The notes under the pieces were generated by a model, which was given only the letters and a program-made list of their open reading frames with translations, ran no database searches and was not told where the DNA came from. A stretch of 64,000 nucleotides of DNA from Corallococcus coralloides DSM 2259 (GTDB taxonomy: Bacteria > Myxococcota > Myxococcia > Myxococcales > Myxococcaceae), in NCBI RefSeq assembly GCF_000255295.1, contig NC_017030.1:3162001-3226000 (forward strand). Direction: 5' to 3'. Of the stretch, positions 24,301 to 26,909 are shown piece after piece. Each line of letters opens with the position of its first letter. Within the stretch, counting starts at the first letter, position 1. The position numbers were made by a program, and so were the translations under genes.

Positions 24301-25644
24301 GGCAGTGAAGATGTCGGAGGTGTATTCGAGGTAGCCCTTGAGGCCGGCGTCCGTTTCCAGCACCTGGAGGGTGAGGTCGAACTTGGCGGAGAAGGTGTCG
24401 AGCTCCAGGGCCTCCAGCTTGACGCCTTCGACGGTGGCGGCGCCGCGGAAGGAGGCCTGGTAGGTGAGCATCACCTGGAAGAAGGGAGTGCGGCCAGGGA
24501 TGCGCTCCGGCTTCAACTCCTCCACGAGCCGCTCGATGGGCAGCTCCTGGTGCTCCTGCGCACCGAGCACCGTCTCCCGCACCTGACGCAGCAGCGTGCG
24601 GAAGGACGCCGTGCCCGACACGCGGGTGCGAAGCACCTGGGCGTTGACGAAGAGGCCGATGAGGCCCTCCACCTCGCCGCGCGTGCGCCCCGCCATGGGA
24701 GAGCCGACGGTGACGTCCTCCTGGCCGGAGTAGCGGGCCATCAGCACCTGCCAACCCGTCAGCAGCGCCATGTAGAGGGAGGCACCCTCCTGCTGCGCCA
24801 CGGCCTTCAGCGCGTCCGTCAATTCGCGCGGCAGCAGCACGTCGTGCCGGGCGCCTCGGCCGTCGCGGTTGGCGGGGCGAGGGAAGTCGGTGGGCAACTC
24901 CAGCGCGGAGGGCACTCCGGCCAGCTGGCGCTTCCAATAGTCGAGCTGCTTCTCCAGCCGAGGGCCCTGCATCCACTCGCGCTGCCAGACACCGAAGTCC
25001 GCGTACTGGATGCCCAGCGGTGGCAGCGGCACAGCCTGTCCTCGCGCGAACGCGCCGTAGAGCAGCGCCACCTCGCGCACCAGCAGCGTCATGGACCAGC
25101 CGTCGGAGATGATGTGGTGCACCACCACCACGAGCAGGTGCTCTCCTGGCGCGGACGTCAGCAACAGCGCGCGCAGCAGCGGGCCCTTCGCGAGGTCGAA
25201 GGGCTGGGCCGCGGCTTCACGCGCCAGGCGCCACGCCTCCTCCGGCGCTGAGCCCGTGAGGTCCTTGCGCTCCAGGGTGAGCACCGGCTCCGGAGACACC
25301 ACCTGCACGGGCCCCGAGGCGTCCTCGCGGAAGGTGGTGCGGAGCACTTCGTGACGGCGCACCACTTCGCGCAGCGCGCGCTCCAGCACGGCCACGTCGA
25401 GCGCACCCTCCAGACGCACCGCCATGGGCACGTTGAAGAGCGAGGTGCCGGGCTGCAGCTGATCAATGAACCAGAGGCGCTGCTGGGCGAAGGACAGAGG
25501 CAGCGGACGCGAGCGGCCCTGCACCGGGATGAGGCCCTGGACGGAGTTGCCAGCGACGGCCTTCTGCTCGGCCACCTTCTTGAGCAACTCGGCGCGCTTC
25601 TCCGGTGAGAGGTTCGCGATCCGCTTCGACAGATCCTGGCTCAT
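1..25644 (-). CDS. Giant NRPS, gene 3 (N-terminal 8,548 codons; C-terminus beyond left edge)
   Basis: Cytoplasmic multimodular peptide synthetase. The frame starts at ATG 25644 and has no stop down to base 1, so at least 8,548 residues are encoded and the C-terminus is missing. Order: short N-terminal helix, eight complete C-A-T modules, then the first ~100 residues of a ninth C domain. The phosphopantetheine Ser residues of the T domains are at about 1036, 2094, 3149, 4197, 5255, 6312, 7358 and 8403. All eight complete C domains keep HHxxSDG. The A-domain codes predict X-Gln-Val-Ala-(Val/Ile)-Glu-Ala-Ala. No E or methylation domain is present. The start is supported by GGAG 8 bases upstream, shared with gene 2, and by the lack of a start codon in the in-frame extension. 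Gene 3 has its own promoter, 424 bases after the stop of gene 2. Whether it ends in a TE cannot be seen. Confidence 0.96.
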   Translation of the reverse strand, partial: MSQDLSKRIANLSPEKRAELLKKVAEQKAVAGNSVQGLIPVQGRSRPLPLSFAQQRLWFIDQLQPGTSLFNVPMAVRLEGALDVAVLERALREVVRRHEVLRTTFREDASGPVQVVSPEPVLTLERKDLTGSAPEEAWRLAREAAAQPFDLAKGPLLRALLLTSAPGEHLLVVVVHHIISDGWSMTLLVREVALLYGAFARGQAVPLPPLGIQYADFGVWQREWMQGPRLEKQLDYWKRQLAGVPSALELPTDFPRPANRDGRGARHDVLLPRELTDALKAVAQQEGASLYMALLTGWQVLMARYSGQEDVTVGSPMAGRTRGEVEGLIGLFVNAQVLRTRVSGTASFRTLLRQVRETVLGAQEHQELPIERLVEELKPERIPGRTPFFQVMLTYQASFRGAATVEGVKLEALELDTFSAKFDLTLQVLETDAGLKGYLEYTSDIFTASTAARMAEHLRVLLQQAVAQPNEAVARLPLLTAAERREMLVEWNSTRAPFPEACMHSLFEAQVRSAPEAVAAVFEGTHLTYAQLDARANQLAHALRRRGVGPEVRVALTVERSLDIVVGLLGILKAGGAWVPVDPLLPRERLAFMLEDSAAQVLVTQQPLVDRFPEALHARALCLDTERESLAKEPTDAPVTGVTPANMAYLLYTSGSTGTPKGTAVEHRSVANLVTHEAVAYGIGPGSRVLQFASLSFDLSVEEIFTTLCNGATLVLAPLEKLMPGAPLPVLLREQELSVVSLTPAALAATSSEGLPKVRTVISGGEALPADVVARWAPGRRLLNTYGPTEATVIATFGEVVADGNVPSIGKPLANVRVYVLDAHGQPVPVGVRGELHIGGVGVARGYAGRPGLTAERFVPDAFSGEEGARLYRTGDVVRWRADGQLDFVGRIDAQVKVRGFRIELGEVENALRAAPAVKDAVVLAREDSPGDKRLVAYVVGEALDVTALRAHLKQHLPEYMVPAAFVPMDALPLTSNGKVDRKALPAPDASVLRASHAYEAPATPLEEKLAALWSEVLHVPTVGRTDNFFELGGHSLLATQLVARVRAALDVELPLRVLFEAPTIEALAERLQRAATGTRLPSLTRTSTEGLLPLSFAQQRLWFLDQLTPDDASYNLPVALRLLGRLDVEALRRAFEALVERQEALRTTFFEQEGQPFQRIHPPAAWALPVEDLSSLGESAREAETLRLATREARQPFNLVRGPLLRTALLKLSEESHILLATMHHIVSDGWSMGVLIRELASLYESFSGGRAPTLPPLPVRYADFALWQRQWLQGESLESQLGYWKRQLAGAPAALELPTDRPRPAVQSLRGATVPVHFPSQLTDSLRSLAQREGATPFMLLLSAFQLLLARYTGQDDISVGSPIAGRTQAETEGLIGFFVNTLVLRAQVDPHATFRELLAQVKATTLAAYEHQHVPFEKLVEVLQPVRDLSRSALFQVMLVLQNAPAEALRVPGMAFQPIPLEGNSSRFDLSLTLFEVPQGLTGFIEYSSDLFDASTVQRMVGHLGVLLEAIAAQPDATLAGLPLLTAPERRQLLVDWNRTDAEFPRDTCFHEAFAAQALRTPEALAVLCREEQLTFRELDARANQLAHRLVKLGVAPDVRVVLCVERSVEALVGILGVHKAGGAYVPLDFRYPREWLAHVLSDTGAPVVLTQRRLRDVLPQHTAHVVLLDPDAEEFAAESREAPRVAVSAEHLAYIIYTSGSTGRPKGVMVQHRSVMNLRQGLASTVHQGRGEAERVSVNAPLSFDASVQQLVQVLDGHTLCIVPEEARADAGELVKRLGQDALDVLDCSPAHLRMLVDEGLLEKDVLPRRALVGGEAVDPGTWSRLARHPRLRAFNVYGPTECTVDATACAFDASPTPTIGRPLSNVRAYVLDKSLRPVPVGVAGELFLGGEGVARGYLNRPDLTAERFIPDAFSATPGARLYRTGDVVRWRADGMLDYLGRADFQVKVRGFRIELGEIEAALLKHPQVHAAVVLAREDSPGDKRLVAYVVPTEGTGSALTADVLKDWLKQLLPEHMRPSTFLVLEALPLNANGKVDRKALPAPQTAALESTYVAPRTLAEEQLAALFSQVLRVERVGIHDDFFALGGHSLLATQLVSRVRSSFRVELPLRALFEAPTVAALVERLKAQAPSLRLPPLTRTQADGPRPLSFAQQRLWFLDQLTPGDASYNIPTALRLTGPVDVESLRRAFESLVARHDSLRTTIHEVQGQATQHIHTPGTWALPLIDLSTLPDARREDEAQRKVEAEARQPFDLRHGPLLRTALVRLAAEEHLLLVTMHHIVSDGWSMGVLVRELVALYEAFSTGQTPALPSLPVQYADFAAWQRDWLQGETLDAQLDYWKQQLAGAPAALDLPTDHPRPSIQSHAGASLAVRIPQETSEALKALAGREGATPFMVLLAAFQVLLSRYSAQDDITVGSPIAGRTQAETEGLIGFFVNTLVLRARVTPDESFRKLLAQVRGTTLAAYEHQHVPFEKLVEAVQPVRDASRSPLFQVMFALQNAPGEALRVPGLTFQQVTSEGHSAKFDLTLTLQDSPQGFVGWLEYSTTLFERSTIERMARHLRTLLEAVAAKPEQPMAALSLLSSEERQRILVEWNDTTVASPMDVPVHVHFSQQALRTPDAVALVQGEATLTYAQVEARANQLAWHLRSLGITPGARVGLAIERSFEMVTALLAILKAGAAFVPVDRNAPVERIAMLLEDADVGVVLTHQPFASKLPASGTRVWLDTQQDVLSALPTHAPDVSVEGESLAYVMFTSGSTGRPKGVSVPHRGITRLVLGSTFMRFGPDEVWLQAAPVAFDASTLEIWGALLHGAKLVLAPPHALSLEELAEQLRRYRVTSLWLTTALFEQMALHQGQVLAEVRQVLTGGDVMPWSRLREHLPRLVEGATLIHAYGPTENTTFSTTLPLHRGSVVEGPVPIGRPIPNSTAYVFDANLHPVPVGVAGEVYVGGPGLAWGYLHRPDLTAERFVPHPFASTPGERLYRTGDKARWKEDGTLDFLGRVDFQVKVRGFRIELGEIEAALRAFPGVNEAVVVARGADADKRLIGYLSAHEGHALDMEALRVHLRQRLPEYMVPASLVLLESLPLNANGKVDRKALPEPEETSRAAYVAPRNPTEEQLAALFAEVLRVERVGIHDDFFAMGGHSLLATQLVSRVRATLGLELPLRALFDAPTVAALALKLADARPTAAWGAPALQPSSRTGAIPLSFAQQRLWFLDQLTPGDASYNISSALRLKGSVDVASLRRAFESLVARHESLRTTFHEHEGQATQHIHAPGAWTLPLVDLSALPDTQREAEAWRRLTQEANQPFHLEQGPLLRTTLVRLAEEDHFLLVTMHHIVSDGWSMGVLVRELIVFYEAFTSGQTPTLAPLPVQYADFAERQRQWLQGEALDAQLGYWKQQLSGAAFALELPTDHPRPAIQSHAGAAISVRIPQATSEALKALAQREGATPFMVLLAAFQVLLSRYSAQDDITVGSPIAGRTQAETEGLIGFFVNTLVLRAHVQPRSTFREFLSQVRGTTLAAFEHQHLPFEKLVEGLQPVRDASRSPLFQVMFALQNSPVGELRVRGLSFEQVTTEGRSAKFDLNLAMQDSPQGFVGSLEYSTALFERSTIERMGSHLLTLLEAVAARPEQSVSELPLLSSDERRQLLVEWNPPASQVPQESTIFAMVEAQVRRTPDALAVITPERQLTYREVDAKANQLAHRLRGLGVGPEVRVGLCVERTEDLVIGALGILKAGGAYVPLDPSYPRERLGWLLEDAQGPALVAHSHLLSALPETSATPVCLDSDTELAKQPTTAPAVDIHAGHLAYLIYTSGSTGRPKGVAISHGNAVSFLHWALETFSPEELKGTLAATSLNFDLSVFELFAPLSSGGAVVVARNALHLAELPTASHVTLVNTVPSAMAQLLRLGAVPPSVRVINLAGEALPETLAKQVYAVPTVQKLYNLYGPSEDTTYSTASLVGRDEVPLIGRPLPATRAYVLDASLQPVPVGVPGELYLAGEGQARGYLLRPEITAERFLPEPYGPPGGRMYRTGDRVRYRGDGRLEYLGRIDFQVKVRGFRIELGEIEAALRSAAGVNEAVVVAQGADADKRLVGYVTASEGQSLDADALKAHLRRSLPEYMVPSAYVVLEALPLNANGKVDRKALPEPEETARAVAYVAPRTATEKQLAALFTEILRVEQVGLHDDFFAMGGHSLLATQLVSRVRATLGLELPLRALFDAPTVAALALKLADARPAAPRGAPALRPSSRTGAIPLSFAQQRLWFLDQLTPGDASYNIPSALRLKGPVDVASLRRAFESLVARHESLRTTFHEHEGQATQHIHVPDAWTLPLVDLSALPDAQREAEAWRRLTQEANQPFHLERGPLLRTTLVRLAAEEHLLLVTMHHIVSDGWSMGVLVRELIVFYEAFTSGQTPTLAPLPVQYADFAERQRQWLQGEALDAQLRYWKQQLSGAAFALELPTDHPRPAIQSHQGAAVSVRIPQATSEALKALAQREGATPFMVLLAAFQVLLSRYSAQDDITVGSPIAGRTQAETEGLIGFFVNTLVLRTRVASEESFRTLLAQVRNTTLAAYEHQHLPFEKLVEVLQPVRDASRSPLFQVMFALQNAPVGELRIRGLTFEQVTAEGRSAKFDLNLAMQDSPQGFVGSLEYSTALFKRGTVERMGSHLLTLLEAVAARPEQSVSELSLLSHEERQRILVEWNDTTVASPTDIPVHVHFARQAQRAPEAIALVLGEATLTYAQLDARANQLAHHLRELGIAPGARVGLAVERSFELVTALLAILKVGATYVPVDRNAPVERIASLLEDADVHFVVTHQPFASLLPGTGTRVWLDAQRDVIATRPTHAPDVRVDGEAMAYVMFTSGSTGRPKGVCIPHRGITRMVVGSTFMRFGADEVWLHVAPTAFDASTLEIWGALLNGSKLVLAPPHSLLLEELAALLRHHGVTTLFLTTALFEQMALHQGEALAGVRQILSGGDVLPADRVREHLARIPEGATFHNAYGPTESTTLATTFAMGHGSRVEGAIPVGRPPSNSTVYVLDAHLHPVPVGIAGEVYVGGQGLAWGYLHRPDLTAERFIPHPFATTPGERLYRTGDQARWREDGTLDFLGRVDLQVKVRGFRLELGEIETALRSAAGVNEAVVVARGTGADKRLIGYVTARAGHSPTPDTLRAGLKQRLPEYMVPSAFVVLDALPINANGKVDRKALPEPGATPRSTVFVEPRTATEEQLATLFAEVLRVERIGVRDDFFAMGGHSLLATQLVSRVRSTFRVELPLRALFEAPTVEGLAPKLEEARSAGLRAPPLRPMPREGAIPLSFAQQRLWLLDQLQPGDISYNIPSALRLMGQVDLESLRRAFEALVERHESLRTTLSTSQEEPSQCIQEASRWELPLIDLTSLPESRREEEAQRAAATEARRAFDLSTGPLLRSTLVRLGQDSHLLLVTMHHIVSDGWSMGVLVREVAAFYEAFVTGRWPSLPPLPVQYADFAVWQRGWLQGEALDAQLGYWKKQLGGAPSALDLPTDHPRPPVQSRRGATVDVSVPLEVSQALKALAQREGSTPFMVLLAAWQLLLSRYSTQDDISVGTPIAGRTQAETEGLIGFFVNTLVLRAHVQPQATFREFLAQVRRTTLAAYEHQHVPFEKLVEVLQPSRDLSRSALFQAMFSLQNAPTEALRVSGLSFQSVPVDTRSSKFDLTLTLGESPEGFVGLLTYATDLFEASTVQRMSGHLGVLLEAIATQPDATLASLPLLTAPERQRLLVDWNGPSAEFPRDLCLHEAFSAQARLTPDALAVICRDEQLTFRELDTRANQLAHRLVKLGVGPDVRVVLCVERSVEALVGILGALKAGGAYVPIDPSYPREWLAHVLQDTGAPVVLTQQRLRDSLPPHSAHTLCLDSDSADLALESQDAPVTSVTPEHLAYIIYTSGSTGRPKGVMIQHRSVLNLRVALASTVHAGAQPGERVSVNAPLSFDASVKQLIQVLDGHTLCIVPDEARADVAELVNRIGQDSLDVLDCSPAHLRLLVDEGLLERKAIPRRVLVGGEAVDPATWRHLAQAPRPRVFNVYGPTECTVDATACAFDASPTPTIGRPLPNVRVYVLDRTLRPVPIGVAGELFIGGEGVARGYLNRPELTADRFIPDAFSSTPGARLYRTGDVVRWRADGMLDYLGRADFQVKVRGFRIELGEIESCLLGHPAVHQAVVLAREDVPGDKRLVAYLVPEVGESLDSTEVRTFLKQHLPEYMVPSALLVLEALPLNTNGKVDRKALPAPQGTALASSYVAPRTPTEEQLAALFMQVLRVERVGVQDDFFSLGGHSLLATQLVSRVRSTFRVELPLRALFESPTVATLAERLQTATPNLHLPALTQTHAEGPRPLSFAQQRLWLLDQLQPGDASYNIPTALQLSGQLDVESLRRAFEALVQRHEALRTTFHEHQDQPIQTIHAPGGWTLPLVDLSARPEALREEDARRMADEEARRPFDLTKGPLLRSTLVRLAEDSHLLLVTMHHIVSDGWSMGVLVREVATFYAAISTGQSPSLPPLPVQYADFAAWQRNWLQGEALDAQFHYWKQQLSGAPAALELPTDHPRPPVQSHRGATVEVRIPENVSHALKALSQREGATPFMTLLAAFQVLLSRYSAQDDVSVGSPIAGRTQAETEGLIGFFINTLVLRAQLNPRATFRELLAQVRGTTLAAYDHQHLPFEKLVEAVQPARDLSRSPLFQAMFVLQNTPTEALRLPGLSFQALPLEAHFAKFDLSLGLREDRDGFVGTLEYATDLFDAATIQRMAGHFGVLLEAIAKKPDTRLGDLPLLTDMERKQVLIDWNLPASRTPRESSIPAMVEAQVRRTPDALAVITPERQLTYRELDAKANQLAHRLRGLGVGPEVRVGLCVERTEDLVIGALGILKAGGAYVPLDPSYPRERLGWLLEDAQGPALVAHSHLLSALPETTATPVCLDSDVELTKQPTTAPVVDLHPGHLAYLIYTSGSTGRPKGVAISHGNAVSFLHWALETFTPEELKGTLAATSLNFDLSVFELFAPLSSGGAVVVARNALHLAELPTASHVTLVNTVPSAMAQLLRMGAVPPSVRVINLAGEALPETLAKQVYAVPTVEKLYNLYGPSEDTTYSTASLVDRDEVPLIGRPLPATRAYVLDASLQPVPVGVAGELYLAGEGQARGYLLRPELTAERFLPELYGPPGGRMYRTGDRVRYRLDGRLEYLGRIDFQVKVRGFRIELGEIEAALRRAPGLKDVVVVAKGEAADKRLVAYVTPKANASLEVEALKAHLRQGLPEYMVPAAFVVLEALPLNSNGKVDRKALPEPEAPQSGSTYEAPRTEAEAKLASIWAEVLRLPQVGVKDSFFELGGHSLLATQVVSRVRAEFNVELPLRALFESPTVEELAGRLHGSTTSQAPKLARVSHDGPLPLSFAQQRLWLLDQLQPGDASYNLPTALQLSGHLDVEALRRAFEALVARHDALRTTFHAHQDQPIQTVHAPSGWTLSLVDLSTRPDALREEEARRLANEEARRPFDLARGPLLRSTLVRLAEDSHLLLVTMHHIVSDGWSMGVLVREMVAFYEAFSTNSTPAFAPLPVQYADFAAWQRNWLQGEALDAQLHYWKQQLSGAPAALDLPTDHPRPPVQSHRGATVEVRIPSEVSHALKALAQREGATPFMTLLAAFQVLLSRYSAQDDISVGTPIAGRTQAETEGLIGFFINTLVLRAQLNPRATFRELLTQVRGTTFAAFEHQHLPFEKLVEAVQPTRDLSRSPLFQAMFVLQNTPNEALRLPGLSFQALPLEAHFAKFDLSLGLREGRDGFVGTMEYATDLFDAATIQRMAGHFGVLLEAIAKKPDTRLGDLPLLNDSERQQLLVEWNPPAAQVPQAPSIPAMVETQVRRTPDALAVITPERQLTYRELDAKANQLAHRLRGLGVGPEVRVGLCVERTEDLVIGALGILKAGGAYVPLDPSYPRDRLGWLLEDAQGPALVAHSHLLQALPETSATPVCIDTDAELAKQPTTAPVVDIHPGHLAYLIYTSGSTGRPKGVAISHGNAVTFLHWALATFSAEELKGTLAATSLNFDLSVFELFAPLSSGGAVVVARNALHLAELPTASHVTLVNTVPSAMAQLLRLGAVPPSVRVINLAGEALPETLAKQVYAVPTVQKLFNLYGPSEDTTYSTASLVGRDEVPLIGRPLPATRAYVLDASLQPVPVGVAGELYLAGEGQARGYLLRPELTAERFVPEPYGPPGGRMYRTGDRVRYRVDGRLEYLGRIDFQVKVRGFRIELGEIEAALRRAPGLKDVVVVAKGEAADKRLVAYVTPKANASLEVEALKAHLRQGLPEYMVPTLFVMLEALPLNSNGKVDRKALPEPEAPQSGSTYEAPRTEVEAKLASIWAEVLRLPQVGMKDSFFELGGHSLLATQVVSRVRAEFNLELPLRTLFESPTVEALASRLTGLTRTSTSRLTRVSHDGPLPLSFAQQRLWLIDQLEPGSPLYNVPVAVRLEGHLRTEVLERALQEVVRRHDALRTTFTQVEGEPVQRIHSDSPLPLGLVDLSDVPEAQR
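308..3442 (-). other. Gene 3 module 8: C-A-T, predicted Ala
   Basis: C active site at about 2979-3013, A3 signature near 1553, T Ser codon at 436-438. Code DLFNNALTYK (alanine). The end of its T domain and the linker (residues LTRT, then SRLTRVSHDG) match the T-to-C junction of gene 1 modules p+3/p+4, where the A domain is of Glu type. Confidence 0.87.
3443..6580 (-). other. Gene 3 module 7: C-A-T, predicted Ala
   Basis: C active site at about 6115-6148, A3 signature near 4689, T Ser codon at 3571-3573. Code DLFNNALTYK (alanine). T is the Ala-module type (FFELGGHS) rather than the FFALGGHS type of the Glu modules. Confidence 0.87.
6581..9751 (-). other. Gene 3 module 6: C-A-T, predicted Glu
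   Basis: C active site at about 9282-9316, A3 signature near 7852, T Ser codon at 6709-6711. Code DAKDLGVVDK, identical to the surfactin SrfA-A glutamate code. It differs from module 2 at position 239 (K, not Q). Closest relatives in the window are gene 1 modules p and p+3. Confidence 0.87.
9752..12925 (-). other. Gene 3 module 5: C-A-T, aliphatic, unusual code DALFLGATLK
   Basis: C active site at about 12453-12487, A3 signature near 11028, T Ser codon at 9880-9882. The code reads DALFLGATLK. Compared with the other Val modules it has F instead of W at position 278 and L instead of F at 331. A larger aliphatic residue (Ile or Leu) is as likely as Val. It is the only copy of this variant among the twenty A domains. 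Confidence 0.8.
12926..16069 (-). other. Gene 3 module 4: chimeric C-A-T, predicted Ala
   Basis: C active site at about 15597-15631, A3 signature near 14169, T Ser codon at 13054-13056. Code DLFNNALTYK, the code known from the alanine domain of microcystin McyA. The C domain and the A-subdomain plus T are Val-module type, like modules 3 and 5, but the A-core from about 14,705 to 13,475 is Ala-module type. The spacing from the previous T Ser is 3,144 bases, fitting the shorter Ala core (3,135-3,141) rather than the Val core (3,165-3,174). Gene 2 has a plain Val module at this position. Confidence 0.85.
16070..19234 (-). other. Gene 3 module 3: C-A-T, predicted Val
   Basis: C active site at about 18769-18803, A3 signature starting near 17340 (ends in FTSGSTG, not YTSGSTG), T Ser codon at 16198-16200. 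Code DALWLGATFK, closest to valine codes such as DALWMGGTFK. The spacing of 3,165 bases from the previous T Ser is typical of the Val modules here. Confidence 0.82.
19235..22408 (-). other. Gene 3 module 2: C-A-T, predicted Gln
   Basis: C active site at about 21941-21978, A3 signature at 20513-20550, T Ser codon at 19363-19365. Code DAQDLGVVDK, which matches the known glutamine code of plipastatin-type synthetases. The A and T parts are near-identical to gene 2 module 2. The C domain is clearly a different sequence although the module is the same length, so it was exchanged in one of the two genes. Confidence 0.88.
22409..25644 (-). other. Gene 3 module 1: C-A-T, code DLESIGTVIK (substrate uncertain)
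   Basis: About 50 residues precede the first C motif and include LSPEKRAELLKK. The C active site HHIISDG is at about 25091-25123, the A3 signature around 23661-23693 and the T-domain Ser codon at 22537-22539. Code residues read from FDLSVEE, VVS, VISGG, NTYG and TVI give DLESIGTVIK. E at position 239 and S-I-G resemble the bacitracin lysine code as I recall it (DAESIGSVCK), so a basic residue is possible but unproven. A C domain at the very N-terminus could acylate the first amino acid. Module 1 of gene 2 is almost the same sequence. Confidence 0.85.
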
Positions 25645-25797
25645 CTCATGTACTCCGCACTGGGGGACGCCACTGCGCACGAGCGCCACCCGGGACGGTG
25701 GCCCTCGTGAGATCTCAGACTGCTGCTGTTGCTGGATTGCCGTCCTGCGCCGCTCTCACGGGAGAAGCGCGACGGTGGGCAAATTCGTGATGGTTAC
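25645..25797 (-). promoter_or_regulatory. 5' leader of gene 3 with two hairpins and Shine-Dalgarno site
   Basis: Untranslated leader of about 150 bases. It holds an 11-bp stem with one mismatch and a 6-base loop at 25680-25707, a short inverted repeat CTCTCACGGGAGAA at 25753-25766, and GGAG at 25656-25653, 8 bases before the ATG at 25644. The sequence around the start reads ATGAGATGAG, so a two-codon ORF (ATG AGA TGA) overlaps the NRPS start. Confidence 0.5.
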
Positions 25798-25825
25798 ATT
25801 ATTCCGTAACGACATGACGTGTCAT
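25798..25825 (-). promoter_or_regulatory. Candidate sigma70-type promoter of gene 3
   Basis: On the minus strand ATGACA (25825-25820) and AATAAT (25803-25798) are separated by 16 bases. Each box matches the consensus at 5 of 6 positions. The gene 2 leader has the same two boxes with the same spacing while most of the spacer differs, which supports function. The -10 box ends 154 bases before the start codon. Confidence 0.55.
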
Positions 25826-26030
25826 GAGCCGGACACGGCGCTCCTGGGGCACAAGCCGGGGATGAATAAATCCCTGTGTTTACAGCCCTCACCATAGGAG
25901 GGGGCTCTGACGTCGACGTGCCCGCTCGACGCAAAAGCCGGATCTCAGGTTCGGAGGCCCCGCGAGTTGGGCCATCAACGAGCCTGGCGAAGCGAACCGT
26001 ACGGCTCGTTTGGTTTTCCTGAAGTTGAAG
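25826..26030. other. Non-coding gap upstream of gene 3 promoter
   Basis: About 200 bases with no convincing gene. It includes an AT-rich patch with a small inverted repeat (GGGAT-6-ATCCC, about 25859-25874) and a 16-base near-palindrome at 25993-26008 (CGAACCGTACGGCTCG, one mismatched pair). Either could be a regulator site; nothing in the window identifies the regulator. Confidence 0.3.
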
Positions 26031-26058
26031 CCCCGCGCCTGGACGATCAGGCGCGGGG
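26031..26058 (-). terminator. Candidate terminator hairpin after gene 2
   Basis: A perfect 10-bp GC-rich inverted repeat (CCCCGCGCCT / AGGCGCGGGG) with an 8-base loop starts about 10 bases after the gene 2 stop. On the minus strand it is followed by CTTCAACTTC, a weak pyrimidine run rather than a true U tract, so termination is plausible but may be incomplete. Confidence 0.5.
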
Positions 26059-26068
26059 CGGACGGGAA

Positions 26069-26909
26069 TCAGCTTCCCGTGGGAGTGGGGGACTCGCGGG
26101 TGAGGAATGGGCGCAGCCGTTCCACGATGGGCGCGAGGTGCGAGTCCTGCAGCAGCTCATGATGGCTGCCAGGGACGTCGTGCACCTCCAGGCCGCCACG
26201 GACGAGGGGCTCCCAGCCGCGGTGACGTGGGAGCTCGGCCGCGGCCTCGCTGGCGCTCAGCAGCAGGGCGGTGCCGTCGTACGGCCGGGGCACGTACTTC
26301 TCCTGCGCGAAGAGGTTGGCCTGGAAGACGCGGAAGAGGGCATGCAGCTGGGTGGCCCCGGAGTGCGCGTCGAGGATGCGCGCCCGGACTCCTTCCTGGA
26401 GCAGGTGGTCCAGCATCGCGTCGTCGTTGCCTTGTGCCAACGCCTCGTCCGAGACGGAGAGCTCCTGGCCGAAGGCGGTGGCCGTCGTCCGCGCGAAGGC
26501 AATCCGCACCCGGGCTTCGGAAGAGAAGTGGGGCTCTGTCTCGGAAGGTGGCGTGATGCCGGGCACGTGGGCGTCGATGAGCGCGAGCAGCTCCACGGCT
26601 TCGCCAGCCTCGCGCAGGCGGCGGGCCATCTCGTAGGCGATGACGCCGCCAAGAGACCAGCCTCCCAACTGGTAGGGGCCCTGCGGCTGCACGGTGCGGA
26701 TGGCTTCGATGTAGAGGGCGGCCATCTCCTCGATGGACTCGACGACGGGGCGTCCGTCGAGGCCGCGCGACTGGAGGCCGTAGACGGGCAGTGAGGGCCC
26801 CAGCCTGCGCGCCAGCTCCGAGTAGGCCAGGACGTTGCCGCCACCGGGATGGACGAGGAAGAGGGGCCGGTGTCCAGGCGCTCCGCGCTCCAGGGGAACG
26901 AGGGGCGTC
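26069..26909 (-). other. Gene 2 terminal thioesterase domain
   Basis: Type I TE of the alpha/beta-hydrolase fold that releases the finished peptide by hydrolysis or cyclisation. It begins after the T domain with RPLFLVHPGGG. The nucleophile motif GGWSLGG has Ser at residue 7473 (codon 26654-26656). A candidate acidic residue follows in LALIDAHVPG and the candidate catalytic His in VPGSHHELLQD near the C-terminus. The chain ends TPTGS. Linear versus cyclic release cannot be told from sequence by eye. Confidence 0.93.

Larger units (their letters stand above)
22409..25825 (-). repeat. Direct repeat, copy in gene 3 (promoter, leader, module 1)
   Basis: Near-identical to 45837-49255. Module 1 has exactly the same length in both genes and only scattered base differences; the leader differs more and by a two-base length change. 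The repeat resumes after the diverged module 2 C domain, covering the A and T of module 2. Confidence 0.9.

Noticed and set aside
1-25644. Treating the left 25.6 kb as non-coding or broken because no stop codon closes the frame
   Set aside because: The frame set by ATG 25644 encodes intact C, A and T motifs continuously to base 1; the gene simply leaves the window.
25826-26068. A small gene, tRNA or CRISPR in the gaps (also 49073-49488)
   Set aside because: No ORF with a plausible ribosome site, no cloverleaf and no repeat-spacer pattern were found; the gaps are explained by promoter, leader and terminator-like hairpins.
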